A DNA stretch of 64,000 nt from Lyophyllum atratum (Eukaryota > Basidiomycota > Agaricomycetes > Agaricales > Lyophyllaceae): contig JACGCN010000063.1 of NCBI GenBank assembly GCA_014905825.1, positions 1 to 64,000 of the forward strand, given 5' to 3'. A program made the position numbers and the translations under genes. This document shows positions 33,754 through 45,348 of this stretch, in pieces. Under the pieces are notes generated by a model, which did not search any database, was not told the DNA's origin, and was given only the letters and a program-made list of their open reading frames with translations. The number at the start of each line of letters is the position of its first letter. The stretch's first letter is position 1.

Positions 33754-36515
33754 ATGTCCCCATTCACCCCCCACCAGTCCGATGACCTGGCCATTGCCAC
33801 CATCCGTACCCTCTCCGTCGACGTCGTCGGCAAGGCCAACTCTGGCCATCCAGGTACTTGTTCTGTCCCTCGTCAACTCCTACGCGGCGCATTGACGATA
33901 CTTACCGTCTTCAGGTGCGCCCATGGGAATGGCCCCCGTTGCCCACGTCTTGTTCTCCCGGTGTGTAGATGGTTAGATCAGATTTTGATCACGAACTTAT
34001 CGCTTGTGGCGGCAGCTTCGTGAACGCAAATCCCAAAAACTCGAAGTGGTTCAATCGCGATCGATTCGTCCTCTCCAACGGGTAGGTGTCTATCTCTACG
34101 ATCTTGCTTTCTTCTCACTCAGTTGAATATACAGTCACGCGTGAGTGGTATCGTAGTGGACCTCGATACCTCCAAGTTAACCTTGCCGAAATAGTTGTGC
34201 CCTCCAATACGTGCTGCTCCATCTCCTTGGCTACAAGCTCTCCATGGACGATCTAAAGGCGTTCAGGCAAATTGATTCCCGGACCCCCGGACATCCCGAG
34301 GCTGGACATACCGATGGCAAGCTCTTCAGATTGCATTATTGTTGCAGTGGTCTTCATACATTTTGCAGGCATCGAGGTCACAACTGGACCTCTTGGTCAA
34401 GGTTTCGCGAACGGTGTTGGACTCGCAATCGCACAGGCTCACCTTGCTGCCGTGTATAACCGCGACGGCTTTAACCTGATCAACAACTTTACATATGGTC
34501 AGCACGCGCACCTTAGCTTATTAAACACGGGACTGAAAAGCTTCCTGCGTCCCAGTATTCTGCGGAGATGGCTGCTTGATGGAAGGTGTCGCCAGTGAAG
34601 CTGCCAGTCTTGCTGGACATCTCCAACTCGGCAACCTCATCGTTGTACGTACCGCGGACTTTTCTTCCACACGCGACATATAGCTAATACAACTTACATA
34701 GATCTACGACGATAACCGTAAGTAATCGGTTCGCCGCTGTATGCGCGTCGATCTAATGTAGATTGCGAAGATATCTCTATCGACGGGGACACTGCCGTCG
34801 CCTTCACTGAGAATGTCGAGCAACGCTTCCTCGCCTACGGTTGGCAAGTTCTCCACGTCAATGACGGTGACCAGTGAGTGTGTACCATTACGAAGTAGAA
34901 ATATCGCGCTCATACGGAGCTTCAGCGACCTTGCTGGCATCCACAACGCCATTGCCGAAGCTCGTCAAGATTCTAGCAAGCCGACAATCATTCGTCTGAG
35001 GACCACCATCGGCTTCGGCTCAAAGCAGCAGGGAACGCACGGTGTTCACGGAGCTCGTTCGTATACCTTTATTATGCCTCCTTTCTTCGCTTGATGTTTC
35101 TCCGTAGCTCTCAAGGCTGACGATATCGCCACTCTGAAGAGCAACTTCGGCTTCGCCCCTGATCAGACATTCCAAGTTCCTCAAGCAACATACGATCTCT
35201 ATGCTGAATTTGGCAAACGTGGTGCTGCCCTGGAAGCAGAGTGGAATGGTCTTCTCGAGGCTTATGGCAAAAAATACTCCGCAGAGCACGCGGAACTGAC
35301 CCGCCGCATCTCTGGGAAACTCCCAGAAAACTGGGAGAAGAGCCTTCCTATCTACAAACCCACCGACCCCGCCCAGGCCTCGCGAAAGCTCTCCGAGATT
35401 GTTCTCACCGCCGTCATCCCCCACCTTCCTGAGCTGGTTGGAGGGTCTGCCGATCTGACGGGCAGCAACTTGACGAAAGTCAAACAGAGTGTTGATTTCC
35501 AACCCCCCAGCACGGGCCTGGGTACATATGCCGGCACATATATTCGCTATGGTGTCCGTGAACACGGAATGGGTGCCATCGCTAACGGTCTTCACGCATA
35601 CGGTGCCATCGTACCGTTTGTTGCCACCTTCTTGGTAATACAATCACCATGAGCTGCCTTTTCAGAACCAACTTAAACCTTTCTTTCGCAGAACTTCGTG
35701 TCGTACGCTTCGGGCGCTGTGAGGCTGTCAGCGCTTAGCGGCCACCAAGTCATTTGGGTCGGTGGGTACCTTGCATTTCCTCCTATATTATTTGTCTAAC
35801 CAGTCTCCAGCTACCCATGACTCCATCGGCCTCGGTGAGGATGGCCCTACTCATCAGCCTGTCGAGACTGCCATCGCCCTCCGTGCCACTCCTAACCTCG
35901 CTTTCTGGCGTCCCGCTGACGGCAACGAGACCTCCGCTGCATACTATGTCGCTCTGACTTCCAAGAAGACTCCTTCTGTCCTGTCTCTCTCGCGCCAGAA
36001 CCTCCCGAACCTCGAAGGCTCGACGTTTGACGACGCCATCCGCGGAGGCTATGTCCTGCATGAGGAGGCTGATGCAGACCTTACCATTGTCAGCAGTGGT
36101 AGCGAGGTCTCTATCGCTGTTGAAGCTGCCGGCAAGCTTGAGGCCGAGGGCATCAAGACGCGTGTCGTCTCACTACCTTGTTGGTTGACTTTCGACCAGC
36201 AGGATGAGGCTTATAGGTTGAGCGTGCTGCGGGACGGCTCTCCCATTCTCTCGCTCGAAGCTCTTTCTGTAGGCATCTTTGTTTGATGACGACATGCAGT
36301 TGCTAACTCCCCTTCGTCCCCAGACCGCTGGCTGGCAGAAATATAGCCACGAGCAATTCGGTCTAGCCGCGTGGGGCGCGTCTGGACCATATCAAAAGGT
36401 GTACGAGAAGTTCGGCATCACTGGGTCCAACATCGCTGCTGTTGGCAAGAAGGTGGTCGCCTTCTACAAGGGCAAACGCGTCGAATCTCCTCTCCGCAAG
36501 GCTTTCCACTTGTAG
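33754..36515 (+). CDS. TKL1: Transketolase
   Basis: Starts [20 protein letters not shown] and splices through at least ten exons into a full-length enzyme of about 680 residues. Key motifs: [72 protein letters not shown] with the following N for ThDP and the divalent metal, [17 protein letters not shown], the pyrimidine-domain [18 protein letters not shown] and [20 protein letters not shown], and the C-terminal region ending LRKAFHL. It transfers two-carbon units in the non-oxidative pentose phosphate pathway. The gene is complete; an in-frame intron precedes the last exon at about 36268-36323. Confidence 0.96.
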
Positions 36516-36962
36516 GATTTTGAATGAAGTAAGGAAATACTGGAAGTAACCCTAGATTGTATTCACATTACATGGTAGATATCTGTATGAAGCTCGACCG
36601 TTCCACGAAACACCGTTATTTTATGAAGCGTAAAAAACTTGTCGCAAACCGACTGCTTGTCATATACAAGACTCTAGACGTACTTGATGATGTTTTATTT
36701 TATTTCGAATGTTCGTTGTTTGTTATGGGGTTGAAAGAGGACGACACTGATCAATACATAGAGTGCAGTTAAGTTTTATGGGTGGGGAAGTGCGTGCTCA
36801 TCCAAACAAAAGACAGCGTGCGCAGGCAAAGGAAGGTGAGGATGAGGTAGCCAATCTTTTCGAATAGGTTGCGGAGCTGAGGATGCTGTTTTTCTCTTAA
36901 ATGCTCGCGATCAAAGGTGGGTCAAGGAAAGGCCTGTCGATTCTAGATTCCGAGCGTGCCAT

Positions 36963-37517
36963 CTATACCCTCTTAACAATTAGATTATCCCACATCTTCC
37001 TCTCGTTATTCTCATTCGCGACGTCGACGACGTGGGGCTTGAGATACCGAGCATCCTATGCGAAAACCAAGTCAGAACGGGTGGAATAGAGCAAGCATCG
37101 TGGAAGGTGCGCCGTACTTCTTCCGGCTTCATCCACATTTCCTTGGGAAGTGGTTTGTGGAGAACGCTGGCCTGGCTGGCGCGCTTTAGACGGAATGCGC
37201 GGTCGTACGCTTGACGCCGGGTCAACCGACCGAGAGCCTGGTACCAAACATGTTAATCCATTATTAAGGTCCTGCAGCGTGTCATCGTACCCGTTGGACG
37301 TCAGGGCGCTCCTCAATAACTGTTTGAGAGATGGTTTGTCAATAACTCGTGAATGTAGAACGGGTTGGGTCCACGCACGGAGATCGTCATACTTGAAGCC
37401 GTACTTCCTGTAGCCAGCAGCGTCAGCGTACCAGTTGGCGACGGGCTTAATCCATCCTGATAGTGTTTTTGAGGACTTGATGTAGTTTGCGAAGGATATG
37501 CCAAGTGGCCCAACCAT
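36963..37517 (-). CDS. QCR7: Cytochrome bc1 complex subunit 7
   Basis: Four exons join to about 126 residues: MVGPLGISFANYIKSSKTLS, WIKPVANWYADAAGYRKYGF, YDDLLIEERPDVQRALGRL and RRQAYDRAFRLKRASQASVL, then KPLPKEMWMKPEEDARYLKP and a charged end. This matches fungal Qcr7, the small matrix-facing subunit of complex III that contacts cytochrome b. There is no cleavable presequence, as is usual for this subunit. The first intron joins GATCTCC to TTATTGAG; other frames across it do not match. It is divergent from NDK with about 206 bases between the two ATGs. Confidence 0.94.
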
Positions 37518-37723
37518 CTTGAAGAACTATGCAAACGTCTATGCTAAACTTGTGCAGGTCAACGGAGCGGACGTTTCCGGAGTTCTGTGTGTGCGTGTTT
37601 GGAAGCGGTGGCATATAGTTATCGAGATGATCGACGATTTTGATAATCGAGAAGACGCCTATAAATTCTGCAGTTGTATCCCGATCTTTTCTACCTCTTT
37701 CTTTACCCCCACAAATACCAGCC
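37518..37723. promoter_or_regulatory. Shared divergent promoter region of QCR7 and NDK
   Basis: The two ATGs face away from each other across 206 bases, so both promoters must lie here or overlap. T- and C-rich pyrimidine blocks precede NDK (37685-37712), typical of strongly expressed basidiomycete genes. No clear TATA box is visible on either strand. Confidence 0.5.
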
Positions 37724-38409
37724 ATGTCTATCGAGCGCACCTACATTATGATCAAGGTACTGAGGCTTGATCGATGCGCTCGTACCATCAACTGATCAGC
37801 TTCTGTCCACCAATAGCCCGATGGCGTCCAACGGGGCCTCATTGGAAAGATCATCCAGAGGTTCGAGGAGCGAGGCTTTAAGCTCACTGCCCTTAAGCTC
37901 ACCCAGGCTACTGAGGAGCATCTCGAGAACCGTGAGCATTTGCAATCTTATCTTATCTATCTCATTCCCTGCTCACTACGTGCTACGTTGTGAAGACTAC
38001 GCCGACCTCAAGGGCAAGTCGTTCTTCCCTGGCTTGATCAAATACATGGCCTCGGGCCCGGTTGTTTGTATGGTTTGGGAAGGTCTCGACGCTGTCAAGA
38101 CCGGCCGTGTCATGCTTGGTGCTACCAACCCTCTGCAGTCCCCTGTTGGTGCGTTCACCTTATAATTTCAAGAGGGAACAGCGATCTTATCGTGTATTCA
38201 GGCTCCATCCGCGGTGACTTCTGCCTTGCTGTTGGACGCAACATCTGCCATGGCTCTGACTCTGTTGAGAGCGCCGAGAAGGAGATCAAGCTGTGAGAAT
38301 CGTTGTTCCTTGTCTCTCTTATCCCGATTACTTAACATGTTTGCATAGCTGGTTCCCCGATGGTGTCACGCAGTACACCAGTGCTCTGGAGGCATGGATC
38401 CTCGAGTAA
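37724..38409 (+). CDS. Nucleoside diphosphate kinase
   Basis: Exons join to 150 residues: [58 protein letters not shown] and the active-site loop [20 protein letters not shown], where His117 is phosphorylated. It equilibrates nucleoside di- and triphosphates and is usually a cytosolic hexamer. There is no N-terminal targeting extension. The fourth intron, between the VGA codons at about 38149 and 38200, is short. Confidence 0.97.
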
Positions 38410-38762
38410 ATTTCTGGATTTCTTAAATTTAGAAATTTTGCGAGTCACGTGTAAAATAGGATATAACCAGGAATGTCACGTTACCCTTGACGCGACCATC
38501 ATGGCCGGTCCCACGACAAGATGCCACAAATGGCAGAAGTGCCGTGGCGCTCTCACGCACTTGAGGTTAATGTGGTGCTTATTTTGTGTTTCCTTTCCTC
38601 TCGTTGGATGCCTCCCCTATCTTTCGCACGAGCATAGGAATTCTCATTCATGAGCACCCATGCTAAACTTGGCGTGGTACTCCGTATGATGCTTCGTGCA
38701 GGTATAACAGGCGTCTTGAAGTACGAATTCCTCCCAGGCAGTCCTCTAATCCCCCAATCCCT

Positions 38763-40474
38763 ATGTTGCGATCCCTTTTCTTGTTGGGTCTCGTCGGAGC
38801 CGCCTGGCTCAAGATGTTACCCCCCGTGCTTGCACTTCAAGGCGACGGTAGATGTGGGTTGTACCTCTGTGTCAATGCTACAGTTCACGACGACATGGTC
38901 ACTTGTGAGTGCCTTGCCTTGTTGCAAGCCATGAGGGTTTAACGTCATTTTCAGACGAGATGACTGGTCTGGAAGAGCCTCTCGGGTGGCTTGCTCTGTG
39001 AGCATCGAAGTTTCCACCAGGCATGGCCGTGTATCTAACATTTTATTGCAGCGGTTTCGGAACCAGAATGAAATACACTCATATGGTGATTATGTGGACG
39101 AACGACGACGGAACCACGACGTTATCGCAACGGATGGGCATGGGACACAGCGAACCCCTCCCCGTTGAATATCCTCCGAGACGTGCAGAAATTGCTAAAC
39201 CTAGAATATCGACGGTCAGTGACTTGTAAACATGCAACAACGACTCAGCCTCAAACAATCTACAGCTGTGGCATCCAAACTCGGTCGGAACGTTAGCTTT
39301 CACCGTCCCGGTCAACCAGACAGTCCTCTCGTGGAGCAACCCTACTGAGCGGCTTATATGGGCCTATTCGAAGTTCCGCCCTGAAAAACCTCACTACTCC
39401 GAGCTTACCCAGCACTTCAGCGCCGGATTTCTCAGGTTAAACCTCGGTGGTACAATGCCTGACTTTGTTCCGACCGTGGAACCCGCTCCGCATCATGAAG
39501 AGGAATTCCCTGAACGGCCAGAGATTGACGCCATCGTCACCTCCGACCCTCTCAATCCGTTCCAAAGACATGAGAAGATCATCATTGCACACGGCATCCT
39601 CGCTTCCATTGGCTTCCTGGTTCTCTTGCCCGCTGGGTCGCTAATCGCGCGATGGGGTAGAACGCTGACACCAACATGGTTCAAAGTACACCAGACTATC
39701 AACATGTCGATCGCTCTACCCATCATTACGCTTGGATGGATCCTGGGCCCCGTCGCAGTGCTCGACCACCAGGCAGTCCATCTATTTGATGCGCATCAGG
39801 CAAGGAGTCCTTGAAATTTTGCGTTGTCCAATCACTTATGCCCCTTTCTATAGATCACCGGCGCCTTCCTTGTGACTCTCTACTATCTCCAAGTTGCTTT
39901 AGGGCGGTACATACATAGGCGCCGAGCGAGCGCACAGCCGAACGCCTCCCATCATCCTCCTACAAATGTCCTTCATGTCGTCTTGGGCCTATCCATCATC
40001 ACTCTTGCGTTCGTGCAGGTAGGGTCCCTCTCTAGCTACGTATTTTAACTGTCCTGACCTGGCCACACGCAGACTCGGAGTGGCATGGAGGAGTGGAAGA
40101 TGGCCACAGGTCGTTCTCACATCTCACACTGGTGCCACGATCTGTGGAACGCCTGGGTAGTGGTAAGTTCTGTATCGAAAACTATGAAGCAGTCGTGACT
40201 GATGCAAAGGAATTGTCCAGGTAATCCCCCTGGCTTATCTTGCCGGAACCGTTTTACTCCGTCGACAATTCTATCAAGAGAAACATGGAATAAACCCTGG
40301 TAGCAGCAACTACCTTGCCTTGTCTCCCAGCCCGATCAATCCTGATGTTGTATTTGAAGCGTCAGATGAGGTTCTAGACAAGAGTCTCAGTGCCCGCCGT
40401 GGCTTTGAGTCCAATATTTCACGGGGAGCCAGGGAGCTCGAGAGCAGTGTCCCCTTACTCAAATCTCGGGACTA
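38763..40474 (+). CDS. DOMON and cytochrome b561 domain protein
   Basis: Starts MLRSLFLLGLVGAAWLKM, a signal peptide. The N-terminal exons give a DOMON-type heme or sugar sandwich with GWLALGFGTRMKYTHMVIMW. After a Pro/Glu linker the protein enters a cytochrome b561/ferric-reductase-like domain with five helices: IIIAHGILASIGFLVLLPAG, WFKVHQTINMSIALPIITLG, AHQITGAFLVTLYYLQVALG, VLHVVLGLSIITLAFVQ and VVIPLAYLAGTVLLRRQ. Four His residues, one in each of the first four helices, would bind two hemes. The family (CDH-cytochrome/DOMON-b561) carries electrons across a membrane. The C-terminal tail is cytosolic and Ser-rich. Introns near 38899, 39000 and 39800 join in frame. Confidence 0.85.
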
Positions 40475-41115
40475 GACGCGACGGATGGTACAGGCTTTAT
40501 ACATTGTGTAGCTTCGAGCCATTTTGTACAGACTGATATGTATGAGGTGCAACGATTGGAAAATAAATGAATGAAATATGACTCATCGAACAGGGGAAAG
40601 ATTGTGGTATATCTGAGCGATGCAGAGGGTATGAGCAAGACATGTACGATGGGGATGAATAATAGCGAAGGAGTGTTTTTCTGCTGATGATTTGGTAGAG
40701 TCCATGAACAAGTACATATTGAAAGCAGCCCACTGCTGCTGCCGCCACAACCGCCACAGCCATCCTCCGCACGGCGTGCCCTCGGTTTGACCCGCGTGGT
40801 CGAGGCGGAAAGCATAGCCATCGAGGAGCATCGAGCAAGACATATATACCCGCAACCACAAAGAGAGGAGGACGGTCTGAATGCAAACGGACAAGAGCGA
40901 ATCCGTAGCTTTTGACCTGAGAAAACATTTCGCTCAAGCATTCCGAAAATGCTCGAACGAAACATTGTGTTAGGTCAGAGGTCGCAGATAGGCACTACAG
41001 GTTCGCGCCACCACGAGGTGCATGCGCAGGCGGGGTGATGCTCGGCTTCACAAGGATCAGGTCGGGATCGTGGACAATGAGGACAGCGTCCTCCACAATC
41101 GGCGCGCCCCATCGC
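40475..41115. other. Intergenic region with a possible small leftward gene
   Basis: No strong gene. A leftward frame from about 40957 would, after removing a 50-nt GT..AG segment, read MFRSSIFGMLERN joined to TVLLSLWLRVYMSCSML and CGGWLWRLWRQQQWAAFNMY, with plausible membrane helices. No family is recognised and the frame is not unique, so it is listed here and not as a gene. Confidence 0.3.
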
Positions 41116-44100
41116 TTATGTGGCATTTGCAAGGATCGCTGCAAGGTCCATTTCGCTGGCTGCAGGAAGTTGTCTCGATCGAGCCTTCAGGCGCACTGCA
41201 GAAAGTAAATAATTAGCGCATGTCTAAATTCAACGATAGCGACGATCACTTACAGTTCCGATCTAAACTGAGGAGAACGACTTTGACAGTACCAGCCGAT
41301 ACGTTGGAGGCTGTCGGATCCGTCTTGAGCATGGCCGTACGATCAAGCCAATGTTCCTCCTGCCAAATTGCTGCCCGTAAGATCAGATCATCCATGTTCC
41401 TTTCCCAATTCCCGTCTGCTGCAAAGTCGACTTGCTCCGTGCGGATACTGAGCGTCGTAAGATAGTTGCCCTTCGACGTCTGGACTTTGAGCGATATGGC
41501 GTGGGAGCGGATGTGTGATGATATGTATGTCATTGCGTTCTGGGCGGCCTCACTGAGTTTCGCGGACGTGTTGCCGGAAAGGCCATCGAGCTCCATGATG
41601 ACGGGGAGGGGCACGACAATAGTCCAGCGAAGGCTCTCAACGATAGAGGCAAACATGGCAAGGGAGGAGAGGAGGATGTTGGTGTCAACGACGAGGACGG
41701 AGTAACCTGGAATGATGTCCAGTGACGGGCGGGTGTCGATGTGCTTCCGCACTCTGGCGCGGCGCGGAGGTAAGACTGCGCCAGTAACGGGACCGCCTTC
41801 AGCGGATTGAAGAAGGCTCTGCAAATATCTTCGGCGCTCCTAAAAGAACGAACGTGTTCAGAAACTGTCCGAAAATGAGACTCATACAGGTGTGACGAAC
41901 CTTTAATTCCTTGACTTCGGGCGTATCGTTTTCGTCTTCATCCTCCTCTTCAGAAAGTGCATCACTGCCACCCTCCTCATCCACATCCATGAGGTCCTCC
42001 ACCCAGCGAGTTCCAAGTCTCCGCTTCTCCTCTTCCTCCTGCTCGATGCGGTCCTGCTCACGCCAAAGACGGACCTTCTCCGCAAGCTGCCCCTCCACCT
42101 TCCAATCGCGTGTCCCCTCAACCCACGTGAAGCCACCAACCACACCCGAGATACCCACAGCACTCCTGACAATCCGTACCCATCGCTTCGTCACCACATC
42201 TCCCTCCCCACCACCGCCACTTCTACCCCCAGCAGTCTCCCCCTCATCATCGTCCTCGATCTGTCCGTCCGTCGACTCTTCCGACATGTCCCTCTCCTCG
42301 AGAACGTCTATCTCCGCTCGGCGCTCCTCCCCACTCTTCCAGTACCCCCTCTCGAAAACATTGCGCCCGACCCACTCCATACCACGCAGACACCAATCCT
42401 CCGGCAGCGGCGGCGCACACGAACTCGTAAGCATGACCCATCGCGGGCCAGCATCCTTCTCCCTCTTCTTCTCAGTCGTCCCCGGTGCAATGAAAAGACC
42501 CTGCTTCGCCATAATGCCCCTCGGGATACGTGCAAAGAACGACGCCAGCTCCTCCCATGGCACATTGCGCTCCAGGACGCTAAGCGTCTGCGAGTTCTTC
42601 AGCACCGTCGCCAGGAACGTCAGCACCACCGTTAGATAGGGATTCAGACTGGGACGTGCAAAGCCACGCGTTGTCGTGCGCGTGGGGTGCTTGAGTACGT
42701 GCGAAAGCATCGCAAACGTCAGCTGCAGCGCATACTTGAAAGACGGCGGGTATTCGCGGGTGGAAACTTCGTCTGCCTCGGCTTCGGATGTGGCGGGTGA
42801 TATCTGATGTATCTGGGCCGCGCGGGTGGATGTGACGAGGGGTGAGTGGCCATCAACATCCATCTTCTCATCCTCTGCTGACAGGCTCGGTTTAGTCATT
42901 ACGACCGTTGCGCCGGCGCCAACTCCTTCCTTCCCACCAACGCGTCCCAGTACACTTCCGGGCCGGCCATACTCAAAGATTGCTGCGACATTGATAACAC
43001 CCATCATGATCCACTCCCGCTCGTCAAGGTCTTCCATAGAGAGGCGCTCGACAAATCGTGCGAGCGTCGGGGTGAAGTCGTCGAGTTGGATGTGGGTGAA
43101 CAACATCCCCTGCAGGAGCACGAACAGATCGCGCGCGGGGGTGTCGGGGTGGGCGCGCCGCGTTTGATTTGCAACGGACCATATAGGCAGGATCGATTCA
43201 CGCGATGTCGGGAAAGGATGGAGGGTAGTCATGCTAGATGAGAATACATTCGTCAGACATCACTCGAACAAAAAGAAAGAGGAAATATTCACCTCTTAAC
43301 AAAATGATACACACCCTTCAATTCCTCGCCGTCCACCTCTCTCCACAGTAACCCCAGATGATGATGCAACTTTCCCGTCCCCGGCTGTTCCGCCAATCCC
43401 GCGCCATACCAGTCCCTCGCAATCCCGCGCCAGCGCTCCGTCTCCGGCTCTACGTCGAGCAAGCGCGCCGCAGCAATCCCCACAGATGGTGAGGGGCTGT
43501 CATCGATCCGTGCCGCCGGCTTATCGCTCGTTGACCCCCCTGAGATCTTCGCAGGCGTTGATTCACCATCCACGCCCTCCTCCGTCGCACCGGCGTCAAT
43601 TACTTCTTTCAGCGTCAGCTTCCGTCCAGATGTAGTCGTCGAGACGCCGCCGCCAACCATTGCCGCCACGGCCATGCGATATCGCGCGAGGTCGCCGAGG
43701 GCTTCCAACCAACCACTCTTGAATCCTCCTAGAGTTGGTTCCTCGAGAAGGCCCGTATAGTATGTGTAGGCGTAGTAAATGAAATCCTGCAGATGTTCGA
43801 GTGCGAGGGCGGAGGCGAAGGAGGCGCGGCGCAGCGACTCGAGAAGTTTGTGGAAGGCGTACGTCCAGAGTCGCACGATGATGTTGTATTTCGTGGGGAT
43901 GTTGCGGAGGGAAGCCGGCACGGAAGGTGCGAGTGATATCTCAAGAAGGTTGTGAATGTATTCCGCCAGCCTGCAAAGGCATCATGAGCCGATGAATACA
44001 TGACCAAGTAACCAACACTGACTGTTTATGATTCGTGATTTGTATCTTCCACTTTTCCCGCTCGATGTCTTCATCCGTCGTCGGGGCAGTGTTCTCCGGC

Positions 44101-44999
44101 TGCTTGCCCTTCAGGGTAACCCTCGGCTCCCCCCTCCCCCCCTGCCCCGACCCAGCATCTTCCCCATCCCGATCATCCGAGTCCTCCATCTTGACCTTCG
44201 TCTCCAAATTCGTGATCGCCCGATATAGCTTCTTGAGTTGCACGGAGAATACATTGTTCCCACCATCGTCCCCGCGGGCTCCGCTGCCGCCGGGGCGGTC
44301 AAATAGCGCTGAGGACGCAGAGGAGCCGTCCGTCGTCGAGGACAGCGTGAATGCGGATGAGACAGAATTGGCGTAGGAGGATGTAGACGACGCCGAAAAG
44401 TCAGCGGAGGATCTGGCCATGGGCGTGGGGCGATCGCGAGACGGGCGTGCGAGGACGGAAAAGCGCACGGGGTCGTCCTTCCTGTGATCGAAGAGCTGGC
44501 GTGCGGGGCCGTCTCTATCTCGCTCGCGGGAGGTGGCGTTCGGAGACGCATGCGGACGGGGTAGATAAGAGCTGCTGGTAGCGTCGGACATGGCCTCAGG
44601 CTCCGCTGTACGGCGCAAGGGCACGGCGTCTCCCTGTGGATTGAATAGCTTTGTGGATGGCTTGGACTGCGGTGCAGGAGATGATGATATTTTGAGACGG
44701 CGGGAGAAGTCATCGTGGTCAGCCTCGGGAACGTTGTTCGCCCTACGTTGGGATGCAGGTGGGCGGGGTGACCGAGCTTGGGGTTGAGGTAGAGGGACTG
44801 CTGGAGGCGGCGCAGGCTGGGGTGCCCGTTCACGGACTCTTATTGCACTGTAGAAGAGTGAGTACTAGCGATCGCTTGATGCTAGACAAGTGACTGACCC
44901 TGCTGTGCGTCGTCGGAGGGCCATTAGTTTCTCATCGAGGTCGGTGGGCTGGAGGTCTTTGGGGACGTCCTTGTTCTTGCGGACTGGACGGTCTGCCAT
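41116..44999 (-). CDS. Nonsense-mediated decay endonuclease SMG6/EST1-like with C-terminal PIN domain
   Basis: Leftward gene of about 1,180 residues with few introns. The N-terminus (MADRPVRKNKDVPKDL) and a Ser/Pro-rich unstructured part are followed by LKKLYRAITNLETKVKMED, a 14-3-3/EST1-like helical region with LRNIPTKYNIIVRLWTYAFH, HLQDFIYYAYTYYTGLLEEP and GWLEALGDLARYRMAVAAM, and then a long variable region with acidic stretches. The C-terminal PIN nuclease domain has acidic residues in LVVDTNILLSSLA, PVIMELDGLSGNTS, WERNMDDLILRAAI and LLSLDRN, as in metal-dependent PIN nucleases. SMG6 cleaves mRNAs bearing premature stops. The protein ends ILANAT after a final intron. Confidence 0.88.
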
Positions 45000-45348
45000 G
45001 GTCGATGAGAAGGAGGTCAACCAGCTGAGCACCGATTTTCCAGCAGCCCTCCGCAGCCAAATCCAGTCCGCAGCAAGCCATCACCACGTGACCCTGAATA
45101 TCGCAGCAACGTTCACCTCCGGTTCCGGTCCACCGAAGTTGGGGCGCAGCACTTCGACTACGCCACGGATCATGTTCTTGAATCCAAAGGCCTACGGGTC
45201 TCGCTGCGTTTCGCCCTCCATCCGGGCGTACATTAACCGAAATTATGGACACGAACACCGCCGCAGTGAGCAATCGCGCAGTAAACACACAATATTGTTG
45301 ACCTAGTCTAACCTGCGCAGGCCTACGGATCAAACGTTTACGTATCCA
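45000..45348. other. Spacer between SMG6 start and BIO gene stop
   Basis: About 350 bases of upstream DNA of the SMG6 gene and 3' flank of the biotin gene, both leftward. No coding frame or repeat was recognised. Confidence 0.45.

Noticed and set aside
41911..42639. A 242-aa rightward Ser/Pro-rich frame
   Set aside because: It is the antisense shadow of the SMG6 coding exon, which is supported by conserved motifs and a PIN domain on the other strand.
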